The position numbers and the translations under genes were made by a program. A stretch of DNA of 64,000 nucleotides from Runella zeae DSM 19591. Its GTDB lineage: Bacteria > Bacteroidota > Bacteroidia > Cytophagales > Spirosomataceae. The notes under the pieces were generated by a model. The model did not search any database, had not been told where the DNA came from, and worked only from the letters and a program-made list of their open reading frames with translations. Shown here in pieces: positions 26,815 through 35,849 of the stretch. How positions within the stretch are numbered: position 1 is the first letter of the stretch; each line of letters starts with the position of its first letter. Location of the stretch: the NCBI RefSeq assembly GCF_000423565.1, contig NZ_AUIF01000033.1, positions 62,001 to 126,000 on the forward strand, written 5' to 3'.

Positions 26815-29800
26815 ATGATGCTACGCTTTTTACTATTTATTAGCTGGTACTTATCTACAGGAAATACTTTTTTGTTGGCTCAATCCGCTCATACCTTGGA
26901 AACGGTAAACCGGCAACTTGAACGCGCGGAAAAGCTTACTTCTTCCCAGCCTGAAAAAGCGTTGATTGCCGCGAAAACCGCCTTGACGCTGGCACGAAAA
27001 AACAAACTGACTCTATTCGAAGGAAAAGCCTATCAGCGGCTGGCCCGCATCTATGCCGAACGGGACGACTACGTCAGTGCCCTCGATGCGGCCAAAAACG
27101 GGCTTTCTATTTTCCATAGACTGGGCGAGCAGCGCGACGTTTGCCGCATGTACATGGCCGTGGGCGTCATTAACCGCTACCTGAAACTGTATGATGCGAG
27201 TATTGAGGCCAATCTGCAAGCCCTGAAAATAGCGGAAGCCCGACAGGATACCGCGCTGCTCGGAGCCATCTATGGCAACTTGGGAAATGTGTACTTCGAC
27301 CGGAAAGACTACGACCGATCCCTACAATCAGGCTTGAAGGCTCTGAACATCCAAATGGCTCGGCGGGATAGTCAGGCGGTGGGCAACACGTTTCATAACC
27401 TGGCAAGAATTTACCGCATTCGTCGGGAGTTTGGTAAAGCCCGGGAGTTTTACAACAAATCGCTAGCCATCGACTTGAAAAAAGGCAATCAACTAAACAT
27501 TGGCGGCTCTTACCTGGATTTGGCGCTGCTTTATCGGGACATGGGTGATTTTCAGCAGGCATTGCAGTATACGCAGCAGGCGCTGACCATCGCCAACCGA
27601 ATCAAATCTAAAAGTCTTCAACAACAGGCTTTAGCTAATTTACCCTTGATTTACGGTGTGTTGGGCAACCCTAAAGAAGCCGTGATTGCCCTAAAGCAGT
27701 ACCAAGAACTGAACGACAGTTTGCAATCAGCGGAGTTGTCCCGGCAAATCGCTGACCTACAGGCCCGATATCAGGGTGAACAGAAAGACCGCGAACTGAG
27801 TCTGCAAAAACTTCGCTTGGAAGCTCAGCAGGCATCACTAAGCCGGCAGCGTACGCTGATCATTTCATTAATTAGTTTTGTACTGCTGGGTGGACTGATT
27901 GGCTATCTGCTTTTCAATCGTTATAAACTCCGACAGCGCAACCTGAAACTTTTGCTGGAAAATGAACAATACCGGCTTTCTCAAAGCCTTCAACGCCGAC
28001 AGGACATCGACGAAACAATCCACTATTTCGCCAGTTCGCTTTACGGCAAAAATACGGTGGATGAAATCCTGTGGGATGTGGCTAAAAACTGCATTGCCCG
28101 GCTGGGCTTTGTCGATTGTGTGATCTATTTGCTTAATGACGAACAAACTGCCCTGATTCAGAAAGCCGCTTATGGCAACAAGAACCCGGAAGATTATTCA
28201 ATTCTGGCCCCTCTGGTGATACCACTTGGGGAAGGCATTGTAGGGAGTGTCGCACGAACAGGTAAGCCGGAAATCATCCCCGATACCACGCAAGACCCGC
28301 GCTACGTTGTGGACGACGAGGTGCGCCTCTCTGAATTATCGGTACCACTGTTGCTCCAAAACAAAGTGATTGGAGTTATTGACTCAGAACATCCTGAAAA
28401 AGGTTTTTTTAAAGAGCATCATCTGGAAGCGCTGCAAACCATTGCGGCCATCTGTAGCAGCAAAATTGCTCAGGCTATAGCCGATGAAGAGGCTAAAAAA
28501 GCCAAAATTCTACAAATTGAAGCAGATTACATCAGGCAATTAAACCGGGTTAAATCTCAGTTTTTTGCCAACATCTCGCACGAATTCCGCACCCCGCTTC
28601 AACTTATTCTGGCTCCGCTTCAAAAACGGCAGGCAATCACCCCCCAAGAAACCCAAATGATGGAGCGCAACGCCAATCGACTGCTCCGGTTAGTAAATCA
28701 ACTGCTCGATCTGGCAAAGGCCGAAATGGGTATGCTTAAGCTGAACTGCCAATGGGGCAATCTGATTGGCTTCCTTCAACAAACGGCCCGCTACTTTGAA
28801 CCAATGGCTGAAGCCAAGAAAATCCGCTATCAAATCTTAATGCCAACGACTGAACCGTTGATGGCCTACGACCGGGACAAACTCGAAAAGATTGTCTACA
28901 ACCTATTGTCCAATGCCATCAAATTTACGCCGGTAGGCGGTCAGGTCACACTACAGGCTGAGGTAGAACCCGAAACCAGTCTCCGGCTGGTCGTGCGGGA
29001 CTCGGGCATCGGTATTCCCGCATCACAGCAGGACCGCATCTTTGACCGCTTCTTTCAGATTGATTCCTCGCAAACACGTGCCTTTGAAGGGAGTGGCTTG
29101 GGATTGGCGCTGACCAAAGAATTGGTTGAACTTTACAATGGATCAATTTATGTAGAGAGTCAGCCCGGTTCGGGCAGTACCTTTGTGGTGGTGTTGCCGC
29201 CAGTCACTGATACAACGCAAAACCCCGACAGATTGGTAATACGCACTGCCGATCAGCCCCAAGGCATCGCTATGACTGTGCCCGAGCCATTGGCAGAAGA
29301 AGAGCAGGCTGACCTCAACGGGGAAGACAAGCCGACACTCCTGCTGGTGGAAGACTACCCTGAACTAAACAATTACCTCCACCTGCAACTCTCCGACCGA
29401 TTCCGGGTTGTGCAGGCCCTGCGCGGGGACGAAGGTCTGCAAATGGCCCGCCGACTGGTCCCTGACCTGATTATTTCTGACGTAATGATGCCGGGGATGG
29501 ACGGTTTTTCGATGACTCGTAACCTGAAGGAAGATGACCTGACCAGTCACATCCCGATTATTCTGCTAACGGCCAAAGACGATGTCGATTCCCGAAAAGA
29601 AGGGTTTAAGGGTGGGGCTGAACAGTACTTAGCCAAGCCCTTTGCCTTAGACGAACTGGTTACCCGCATCAGCAGTCTTCTCACTCAGCGCAATCTGCTG
29701 CGTAAAAAATACAGCAGGGAAGTAATGTTACAACCGACGAACGCCCCCATCCGCGACCGGGAGGCCGAGTTTCTGGAAAAAATCATCCGCCTCATCGACG

Positions 29801-30093
29801 AACACATAGCCGATGAGGCTTTCAGTGTAGAAGCTCTTCAGCGTGAGATGGGCATGAGTCGGATGCAATTGCACCGAAAACTGAAAGCACTGACTGACCA
29901 GTCTGCCTCTGATTTTATTCGCTGCATCCGGCTACAACGAGCCGCCGACCTCCTGCAACAGCCGGGCATTCAGATCGCCGAAGCCGCCTACATGTCGGGT
30001 TTCAACCATCTTTCCTATTTCTCAAAGTGTTTTAAAGACCAATTTGGGGTGCTTCCCTCCGAATTTGTCAGGCAAAAAGAAATAAAGAAATAA
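26815..30093 (+). CDS. Hybrid two-component regulator: TPR-GAF-HK-REC-AraC
   Basis: A 1092-aa one-protein phosphorelay. In order: signal peptide (1-22), periplasmic TPR-type helical repeats (about 25-330), one membrane helix (about 347-366), a cytoplasmic helix, a GAF domain (about 400-560), a histidine kinase with H588 in S-H-E-F-R-T-P, the ATPase domain with N-L-L-S-N-A and G-S-G-L-G-L boxes (to about 795), a receiver with the phospho-aspartate near 888 in I-S-D-V-M-M-P-G, and an AraC-type helix-turn-helix (995-1088). Classic glycan-sensing hybrids use beta-propeller or sugar-binding sensors, not TPR plus GAF. The double ATG at 26815/26818 fits the leader; reading further upstream would overlap the IclR gene. 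It has a higher GC content than the genes before it. Confidence 0.9.
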   Translation: MMLRFLLFISWYLSTGNTFLLAQSAHTLETVNRQLERAEKLTSSQPEKALIAAKTALTLARKNKLTLFEGKAYQRLARIYAERDDYVSALDAAKNGLSIFHRLGEQRDVCRMYMAVGVINRYLKLYDASIEANLQALKIAEARQDTALLGAIYGNLGNVYFDRKDYDRSLQSGLKALNIQMARRDSQAVGNTFHNLARIYRIRREFGKAREFYNKSLAIDLKKGNQLNIGGSYLDLALLYRDMGDFQQALQYTQQALTIANRIKSKSLQQQALANLPLIYGVLGNPKEAVIALKQYQELNDSLQSAELSRQIADLQARYQGEQKDRELSLQKLRLEAQQASLSRQRTLIISLISFVLLGGLIGYLLFNRYKLRQRNLKLLLENEQYRLSQSLQRRQDIDETIHYFASSLYGKNTVDEILWDVAKNCIARLGFVDCVIYLLNDEQTALIQKAAYGNKNPEDYSILAPLVIPLGEGIVGSVARTGKPEIIPDTTQDPRYVVDDEVRLSELSVPLLLQNKVIGVIDSEHPEKGFFKEHHLEALQTIAAICSSKIAQAIADEEAKKAKILQIEADYIRQLNRVKSQFFANISHEFRTPLQLILAPLQKRQAITPQETQMMERNANRLLRLVNQLLDLAKAEMGMLKLNCQWGNLIGFLQQTARYFEPMAEAKKIRYQILMPTTEPLMAYDRDKLEKIVYNLLSNAIKFTPVGGQVTLQAEVEPETSLRLVVRDSGIGIPASQQDRIFDRFFQIDSSQTRAFEGSGLGLALTKELVELYNGSIYVESQPGSGSTFVVVLPPVTDTTQNPDRLVIRTADQPQGIAMTVPEPLAEEEQADLNGEDKPTLLLVEDYPELNNYLHLQLSDRFRVVQALRGDEGLQMARRLVPDLIISDVMMPGMDGFSMTRNLKEDDLTSHIPIILLTAKDDVDSRKEGFKGGAEQYLAKPFALDELVTRISSLLTQRNLLRKKYSREVMLQPTNAPIRDREAEFLEKIIRLIDEHIADEAFSVEALQREMGMSRMQLHRKLKALTDQSASDFIRCIRLQRAADLLQQPGIQIAEAAYMSGFNHLSYFSKCFKDQFGVLPSEFVRQKEIKK

Positions 30094-30208
30094 ATTTAAA
30101 AATCATAAAACATTGCTAATCAGATAGTTTTTGTTAAAAACATAGTAGATGTTACATCAGTGCTATGATATGGGAGATGGGTGTCAGCCCCATGGCGAAA
30201 ACCTACCC

Positions 30209-30216
30209 TACCTTTG
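30209..30216 (+). promoter_or_regulatory. Candidate -7 box before 30289-33746 genes
   Basis: TACCTTTG fits TAnnTTTG exactly. A short inverted repeat (ATGGG at 30177-30181, CCCAT at 30189-30193) sits about 15-30 bp upstream and could be an operator of the adjacent hybrid regulator. The distance to the next ATG is 72 bp. Confidence 0.45.
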
Positions 30217-30288
30217 CGGCAATAAAGTATTCGCCAATTACCTATAAGCAGTAGGCCATCTCATTCATAATTAACAAAAAACAAAGCC

Positions 30289-30638
30289 ATGAAAAAACGT
30301 CTCATTCTTCTTACGACGGTAGGCTTGCGTCCTAAGCAAGCCTATGACACGGAGACAAAAATTTGTAAAACCAAAGTTCCAAAAGCTACCCCAGAACAGC
30401 AGCCAGTGGGCTGCATTTTGTACCCCGGCAGGCTCAGGTCGCTCCAAAAGGCGGGAGCTGTGGTGATGTTTTGGGTCAACTTCCAACCGGAGTAAACCAC
30501 CCGACGAAATGCACGAGGCCGTACCGAATACCTGATTCGACCCTGTCAATTCCCTACACAAACTATGTTTCCCCGGAGCAGACCCCTGCGCCGGGCCAGG
30601 GAAGCCATGTATTCAATTCATTTATTTTAAACCAATAA
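30289..30638 (+). pseudogene. Broken gene for a small secreted protein
   Basis: A start with a leader-like beginning, M-K-K-R-L-I-L-L-T-T-V-G-L, runs into a palindrome at 30320-30344. That frame goes on to a stop at 30493-30495 without resembling anything. From about 30371 a different frame is open to a TAA at 30636-30638 and reads like a mature secreted peptide: A-Q-V-A-P-K-G-G-S-C-G-D, then cysteine- and proline-rich residues, ending F-I-L-N-Q. I read this as a signal peptide and a small cysteine-containing protein separated by an inserted hairpin element plus a frame change. Function unknown. The alternative is a genuine 68-aa protein (30289-30495). Confidence 0.4.
30320..30344. repeat. 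9-bp palindrome with GTCCTAA loop
   Basis: Arms 30320-30328 and 30336-30344 are perfectly complementary. The loop GTCCTAA differs by one base from the loop of the hairpin at 37391-37409, and the inner stems are alike too, which suggests two copies of one small palindromic element. Confidence 0.5.
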
Positions 30639-30667
30639 TTCTTTTAAACCAATCATTTTTCAAAATC

Positions 30668-31954
30668 ATGCGTAAGTATTTCATACACCTTCTACCGACA
30701 GCGGGCCTTTTGTTCAGCGCCAATCAAGTTTTGGCCCAATGGCAGACGCAAAACGGCAACTTGTACGTCAACCCTCCGACCAAAGTCGGTATCGGTTTAT
30801 CAAATCCGAATCGAAACTTAGACATTCACAGCACATCGGACACCTATCTACGGGTTAGTTCTCTGGGTGGGGCATCACTCGGTAGCCTAAAAGCCAGTAT
30901 CGAACTGCGGAGAACCGCCAGCAATGGCACGACCAATACCTGGTCTATCAACAACGAAAACCACTTCCGCATCCGGCACGACGGAGACCTGATGTTTGCT
31001 TTGGATCCTGACGTAGCGCGGTTGGGCATAAACCTCGACAACCCGGTCGAATTCACCATCTACGGAAAAAACGTCACCAAATCGGGCAATTCAGCGGTTA
31101 ATGGTGCCCTGCGCCTTCACTCGAAGGTAGGCAACAACATCCACATGCTCGCCCTCGATGGTAATCAGATCGAAAGCAGTGACCCTTTGTACCTAAACAA
31201 CGATTCGGATAAGGACGTGTTGCTGGTCAATGGCGGGGGTAAGGTGAAAGTGGGCACGACCGATAATGAAGCCCGGTTTAGTATTGCTTCGGAAAGCGAT
31301 ATGCAGCTCAAGCTCATCAACCCCGGCACCGGTGGAGCTGCCTGGCGGATTGGGGTGGCCAATAACACTTGGAGTGCTGGGGCGGGTAAACTGGTGTTCT
31401 CCAAAACGGCCAGTTCTGACGACGCCACGATGGTAATTACGCCCGGCGGAAACGTAGGGATTGGCCTGACAAACCCTTCCAAAACCTTGCAGGTCAACGG
31501 GACTACCAGCACCAAAATCCTGGAAATTACCGGAGGGGCAGATTTGGCCGAACACTTCGACGTGATCGATGCCGAAATTCCAATGCCAGGTACCGTCGTG
31601 AGCATCGACCCCGAACAGCCCGGTAAGTTGCGAGTGGCCAAACGGGCCTACGACCCCACAGTGGCCGGTATTGTGAGCGGCGCGGGCGACGTGCAGCCAG
31701 GTATGCTGATGGGGCAGGCCGGTACCCTTGCCGGGGGACAGTACCCGGTGGCCCTCACGGGACGCGTTTACTGTCGGGTCGATGCGCAGTACGGGGCCAT
31801 TCGACCGGGCGATTTGCTCACCACCTCGCCAACAACTGGCCACGCCATGAAAGCGACCGACTCCGGGAAGGCCCGGGGGGCCATCCTCGGCAAAGCCATG
31901 ACTTCGCTGGAAACAGGCAAGGGCTTGGTACTGGTGTTGGTCAGTCTTCAGTAA
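30668..31954 (+). CDS. Secreted tail-fibre-like repeat protein
   Basis: A 428-aa exported protein (signal peptide 1-23, ending V-L-A-Q). It holds the short beta-structured repeat typical of phage tail fibres and bacterial surface spikes: V-G-I-G-L-S-N-P-N-R-N-L-D-I near residue 37, N-V-G-I-G-L-T-N-P-S-K-T-L-Q-V near 265. After about 290 a compact beta-rich C-terminal domain follows (A-D-L-A-E-H-F; P-G-D-L-L-T-T-S-P-T). There is no intramolecular-chaperone protease motif that I can see. GC-rich codon use contrasts with the PUL genes. It sits 25 bp before a T9SS cargo gene, so the two probably work together at the cell surface; role unknown. Confidence 0.7.
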   Translation: MRKYFIHLLPTAGLLFSANQVLAQWQTQNGNLYVNPPTKVGIGLSNPNRNLDIHSTSDTYLRVSSLGGASLGSLKASIELRRTASNGTTNTWSINNENHFRIRHDGDLMFALDPDVARLGINLDNPVEFTIYGKNVTKSGNSAVNGALRLHSKVGNNIHMLALDGNQIESSDPLYLNNDSDKDVLLVNGGGKVKVGTTDNEARFSIASESDMQLKLINPGTGGAAWRIGVANNTWSAGAGKLVFSKTASSDDATMVITPGGNVGIGLTNPSKTLQVNGTTSTKILEITGGADLAEHFDVIDAEIPMPGTVVSIDPEQPGKLRVAKRAYDPTVAGIVSGAGDVQPGMLMGQAGTLAGGQYPVALTGRVYCRVDAQYGAIRPGDLLTTSPTTGHAMKATDSGKARGAILGKAMTSLETGKGLVLVLVSLQ

Positions 31955-31979
31955 AATTTCCAAAAAACCAGCAGAAAAC

Positions 31980-33746
31980 ATGAAATTAATCAATCTCTTG
32001 CTCATAGGATTTGTCGGTCTGTGCAGCGCGGTGGCCCAAAAGCGGGTGTCCTACGCCTTTACGCACCAGGGCATTCCACCGAAAGAGGCTCAGCTGAACA
32101 TGCTGACGGAAGTCACCCAGTCTGGGAGTTCTTTCCTGCGACTCTATTTTAAGGGCACCGAATTAGGCGAAACCAGCTATCTTCTTCTGGAAGGAGCCGA
32201 CGGCGCGCAACAGAAACTCCTCGCGGTGGATCTGCAAAACTGGAACTACAGTTCGGCGTACTTCAACGGCGACCGGGTAAAGGTGTCGCTCTTCGCGGCA
32301 GCAGGTGAGAAAAACACGGTGCGCGTTTCAGAAATCAAGGTCACCGACCCGCAGGCCGGACTGACTCCGAATACCCAGCGGGCGGGGGGCACGCTCGTTA
32401 CGCAGCCCCAGCCGGTGGCCTCTATGGCGGGCAACATCACAGAAAACTACCCTTATGCGAAGGCCGTGGGCCGATTCACCAATGGAAGCTTGACGGGTGG
32501 CACAGGCTGGATTGCCCCCAATGGAGCTATTGTGGCAAACGATCGAGCGTACACCGAATATGTTTCAGAGGCTTCTTACGACATCATTGAATTCAACGTA
32601 CCGCCTTCGGTCGGCACCACGGTTATGCATCCTTCGCCCCAAGATCAGTATCCCCTGTTAACCAGAACAGCCCCCCATTCCTTCGGACTTGACTTTAAAA
32701 ACGCCGGTAATGAGTATGACAGCGGAGCCGGTTGGATGCTGTTTGACCCCCAGCCCAACGGCACCGGCCTACGACCCGGCGAACGCCAGCAGGAATACTT
32801 CCGGATTGCCAACAACCCCCGCAATTCCACCATCAATGAGCAGGGAGCCGGAAACATGTTGGTGGACATTTTCCACTACGGAGAAACCAACAGCGACTAC
32901 CTGGCAGGCAGCACTACGTACCGGACCCTGCGTGTCTCGCAGACGCACCTGCTGCCCCAGAATAGCAACCTTAATCCTGTTTTTACCGACGACCGCGAGC
33001 TGTTTGTGCTGTACCAACTGCCATGGTGGGGCATCACCGACGCAGGTGCCCCCATCACCTTTGCGGGAACAAACGTGGCCATCGGCATACACGATGCCGG
33101 CAACGACCTCAATCTGGGGCACGGTCGGGGTTTCCGTGACGACGTGCTTCGGAACGAGCTGAACGACTTTTACGATCCTAACTCTGTTTACGTCGATTTT
33201 GACGGGGTGTCCAACTCCCCCACCGGCGAAATTCACAGGCCATACCTATTTGCGAGTCAGGCGGCCGGTAGCGCGCCTAACGGGGCGCAGGTGTACTTCG
33301 CTGGCGGTACATACCCCGGTGCAGTCACCTTCAATCGGGCCATGACCCTGAGGGCACCGGTCGGCACCGTCAAGATTGGAGCCAGTCCGGTCGGGGCACG
33401 CAAAGCCGCCGGATCGTCTATCCCGTCGCACTGGCAAGAAGGCGCGCCGTCGTCGTTCGACCGGGAATCGGCGGAAGACGTTCAGGTGCGGGCCTACCCC
33501 AATCCGTTTCGGGAGCAGGTCGAAATCAACTACCCCTTTGCGGAGGGCGGGGCCATATCGGTACAAATTTTCAACCTGACCGGCGTACCCGTCGCTACGC
33601 TCACCCCAAACAATGCAGCCTCAACCCAAAACGGGGTGCAATGGAACGGCACGGACCACAACGGAATGCCGGTTCCGGCCGGGCTCTATCTGGTGCAGGT
33701 CAGCAACGGAAAACAGACCTTCACGACCAAAGTGATGAAGAAGTAA
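31980..33746 (+). CDS. T9SS-exported protein, degenerate protease-like core
   Basis: A 588-aa secreted protein. Signal peptide at 1-19. The middle (about 150-400) starts with G-T-G-W-I-A-P-N-G-A-I-V-A-N, which resembles the beginning of a trypsin fold, but the expected A-G-H-C with the catalytic histidine is absent. A short stretch rich in Gly/Ala/Val around 440-470 (Y-F-A-G-G-T-Y-P-G-A-V) looks like the start of a beta-helix. The last 85 residues are a type IX sorting domain: A-Y-P-N-P-F at its start, P-A-G-L-Y-L-V-Q-V and K-V-M-K-K at the end. It is probably surface-attached. The protease relationship is tentative. Confidence 0.72.
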   Translation: MKLINLLLIGFVGLCSAVAQKRVSYAFTHQGIPPKEAQLNMLTEVTQSGSSFLRLYFKGTELGETSYLLLEGADGAQQKLLAVDLQNWNYSSAYFNGDRVKVSLFAAAGEKNTVRVSEIKVTDPQAGLTPNTQRAGGTLVTQPQPVASMAGNITENYPYAKAVGRFTNGSLTGGTGWIAPNGAIVANDRAYTEYVSEASYDIIEFNVPPSVGTTVMHPSPQDQYPLLTRTAPHSFGLDFKNAGNEYDSGAGWMLFDPQPNGTGLRPGERQQEYFRIANNPRNSTINEQGAGNMLVDIFHYGETNSDYLAGSTTYRTLRVSQTHLLPQNSNLNPVFTDDRELFVLYQLPWWGITDAGAPITFAGTNVAIGIHDAGNDLNLGHGRGFRDDVLRNELNDFYDPNSVYVDFDGVSNSPTGEIHRPYLFASQAAGSAPNGAQVYFAGGTYPGAVTFNRAMTLRAPVGTVKIGASPVGARKAAGSSIPSHWQEGAPSSFDRESAEDVQVRAYPNPFREQVEINYPFAEGGAISVQIFNLTGVPVATLTPNNAASTQNGVQWNGTDHNGMPVPAGLYLVQVSNGKQTFTTKVMKK

Positions 33747-33757
33747 GCGGTGTACGA

Positions 33758-33780
33758 GGGGCCGGGCCTATCCGGTTCCC
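33758..33780 (+). terminator. GC-rich hairpin after T9SS gene
   Basis: A stem of GGG and CCGG against CCGG and CCC with a 6-nt loop, starting 12 bp after the stop. The following T-run is short (T-T-A-T), so the terminator call is moderate. Confidence 0.45.
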
Positions 33781-33900
33781 TTATGCCTTTCCATGTCGAA
33801 AACCTGCGTAAGTAATTGCCTGTTAATAGTTAACCGTTAATCGTAACATACAGATTATCAACTAAATAAATCTATTTTCAGCGCAATAAATAATAGAAAT

Positions 33901-33908
33901 TAATTTTG
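33901..33908 (+). promoter_or_regulatory. Candidate -7 box for the acetyltransferase
   Basis: TAATTTTG fits TAnnTTTG and lies 37 bp before the start codon at 33946. The flanking DNA is markedly AT-rich compared with the genes to its left. Confidence 0.5.
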
Positions 33909-33945
33909 CGTAAGTATTTATAGTAATTTATAATGCATTATCTCA

Positions 33946-34395
33946 ATGAATGTTGAAGTCAAAAAACTGGCACCCGATGACGTGGCGTTGTTCACCGAAC
34001 TGATTGATCTATTCCGCGAGGTTTTAGAAACCGACATGGAAACGAAGGCACGGCCCGAACACCTGCAACGCCTGTTAGCCAAGCCAGATTTTATAGTTAT
34101 CGTTGCCCAGTTCGTCAATCAGGTTGTGGGGGGACTAACGGCCCATGTCTTACCGCAGTATCATTCAGAAAAGCCGGTAGTTTATCTGTACGATATTGCG
34201 ATTGGTGCAACCTATCAAGGGCAGGGTATCGGTACGAAATTACTAACGCAATTGAAGCATTACTGCCGCAGTCAGGGTGCAGAAGAACTGTTTGTACAGG
34301 CAGATGGGAAAGACAGTCAGGCCATTCACTTTTACCGGGCAACCGGTGGTGCTCCCATGCAGGTCATTCATTTCACCTACGCATTGAATGCATAA
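33946..34395 (+). CDS. GNAT acetyltransferase, AAC(3)-I-like
   Basis: A 149-aa acetyl-CoA-dependent N-acetyltransferase. The acetyl-CoA loop reads Y-Q-G-Q-G-I-G-T-K-L-L, and the C-terminal half F-V-Q-A-D-G-K-D-S-Q-A-I-H-F-Y resembles aminoglycoside 3-N-acetyltransferases of the AAC(3)-I group, which modify gentamicin-type drugs. Whether it confers resistance cannot be judged from the sequence; many relatives have other amine substrates. It has its own candidate promoter and is followed 48 bp later by a PaiB-type gene. Confidence 0.72.
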   Translation: MNVEVKKLAPDDVALFTELIDLFREVLETDMETKARPEHLQRLLAKPDFIVIVAQFVNQVVGGLTAHVLPQYHSEKPVVYLYDIAIGATYQGQGIGTKLLTQLKHYCRSQGAEELFVQADGKDSQAIHFYRATGGAPMQVIHFTYALNA

Positions 34396-34443
34396 CTCAG
34401 GCCGATTTAAACGACTGATTATCAAACTAAAAACAAAACAACA

Positions 34444-35112
34444 ATGTATAATTTCTCCTATTTCAAAGAAAAGGATAGACAAGCGATAATAGATTTTATG
34501 GAAGAACATCCGTTTGCTTTTTTGACCGGAAGTCATTTAACAGGCACACAAGTTGCTACACAAATCCCGCTATTGATTGAAGAAAGACAGGGTGAACTGT
34601 TTTTGCAGGGACACATTATGCAAAACACGGATCACTATAAGGCTTTCGTTGAAAATCCCCATGCACTCGTTGTGTTTACAGGACCCAATACGTATGTAAG
34701 TGCTTCCTGGTACAGCAATCCACAAATAGGTTCAACATGGAATTATATGAGTGTACACATCCATGGTCAAATAAAGTTTATGCCGGACGCCGATCTGATT
34801 CGATTAATGAAAAAAATGACATTACAATTTGAAAAAGGAAACACTCAATCTCCCACGATTTATGACAACCTTCCGGATAGATTTTTAAAAAAGATGATGC
34901 CGGCCATTGCCGGTTTTGAGATGAAAGTAGATAGACTAGATACTGTTTTTAAGTTGAGCCAAAACAGAGATGAGAAAAGCTATCAAACCATTATTTCGAA
35001 ACTGGAACAGCAAGGCGGCGGCAGTTCTTTAATCGCTGCTGAAATGCAAAAGCGCAAGGCAGAACTGTTTCCAGCGGGAATAGAATGGGATGAAAATAAA
35101 TTTGATTCATAA
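34444..35112 (+). CDS. PaiB-like FMN-binding protein
   Basis: A 222-aa protein of the PaiB/FMN-binding split-barrel family. Bacillus PaiB was described as a negative regulator of sporulation and protease genes, but the fold is a flavin-binding barrel and a direct DNA-binding role is uncertain. Features are an early F-M-E-E-H-P-F-A-F-L, the Y-V-S-A-S-W-Y block, T-W-N-Y-M-S-V-H-I-H-G and the late A-G-F-E-M-K. Members often sit beside GNAT acetyltransferases (PaiA is one), as here. Codon use is AT-rich, unlike its left neighbours. Confidence 0.8.
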   Translation: MYNFSYFKEKDRQAIIDFMEEHPFAFLTGSHLTGTQVATQIPLLIEERQGELFLQGHIMQNTDHYKAFVENPHALVVFTGPNTYVSASWYSNPQIGSTWNYMSVHIHGQIKFMPDADLIRLMKKMTLQFEKGNTQSPTIYDNLPDRFLKKMMPAIAGFEMKVDRLDTVFKLSQNRDEKSYQTIISKLEQQGGGSSLIAAEMQKRKAELFPAGIEWDENKFDS

Positions 35113-35136
35113 CTTTTAAAAACAAACGCACACAAA

Positions 35137-35697
35137 ATGAAAACAAAAATGAAACACTTAGTGACAACATTGATTTTGGGAGTCTTTCTGACGGGTGTAG
35201 CACGCGCTCAGGCCCCCACAAAACGCCCCTTAACGAGAGAAGAGAAGCCGCAGATAGCGGTGGTCGAATTCACGCCCGGCCCCAACGCGTCGGGGATGTC
35301 GGCAGAAGCCAAGCGGCAGCTTCAGGCCAGTATCGCCTTCAGACTGATGAAAACCAACCAAGTTCACATCGTGGATGTACGGCACACGAGGGAGGCATCA
35401 CAAGCCGATTTGGTCGCGGTCAATGGGGCTTCGACAGCCGCTGCCGTGCGCGTTGGCAAGCAGCTCAAGGTCAGTTATGTGCTGACGGGGACTGTCGACG
35501 AATACAACACAAACGGCTCCGCCACGCTCAAAACCCGGCTCGTTGAGGTTGCCACCGGAAAGATTAAACACGCCGACGAGCTGTCGCAGCAGAGCACCAG
35601 CAAAATGCTCACCGGCGGTGATGTTGAAATGAAGACCAAAGTATTGCTTCCTATAGTTCTAAAGCTAGCTGATACGCTCTCGGCGGAGGATCTTTGA
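35137..35697 (+). CDS. CsgG-like periplasmic protein
   Basis: A 186-aa exported protein (signal peptide to about residue 24, A-R-A-Q). The body resembles the CsgG/penicillin-binding-activator type fold used in envelope assembly: I-A-V-V-E-F at the start, an S-Y-V-L-T-G-T-V strand, and L-V-E-V-A-T-G-K-I. No lipobox cysteine is present, so it is probably soluble or part of an envelope complex. It is short for CsgG, which is about 260-280 aa. It begins 24 bp after the PaiB-type gene and stops just before the helicase remnant. Confidence 0.6.
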   Translation: MKTKMKHLVTTLILGVFLTGVARAQAPTKRPLTREEKPQIAVVEFTPGPNASGMSAEAKRQLQASIAFRLMKTNQVHIVDVRHTREASQADLVAVNGASTAAAVRVGKQLKVSYVLTGTVDEYNTNGSATLKTRLVEVATGKIKHADELSQQSTSKMLTGGDVEMKTKVLLPIVLKLADTLSAEDL

Positions 35698-35849
35698 TCC
35701 TCCGTTGCAATCAGGCGCAGTCAATTCGGCTCAAGAAAAGCATAAACGAAATCAAAGTTTTGATAACTGAAGAGCTTAGTAAATAAGCCCATTATTTGGA
35801 CTTTCTGAATAAAAGAGATGCTGATTATTTCATTCCTGACCACCCATTT

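Noticed and set aside
30289-30495. 68-aa plus-strand protein as a real gene
   Set aside because: After the leader-like start the residues are low in any known pattern, while another frame shows a plausible mature peptide. Kept only as part of a broken gene.
31980-33746. Active trypsin-like protease
   Set aside because: The catalytic histidine motif expected after the first strand is absent, so activity is not claimed.
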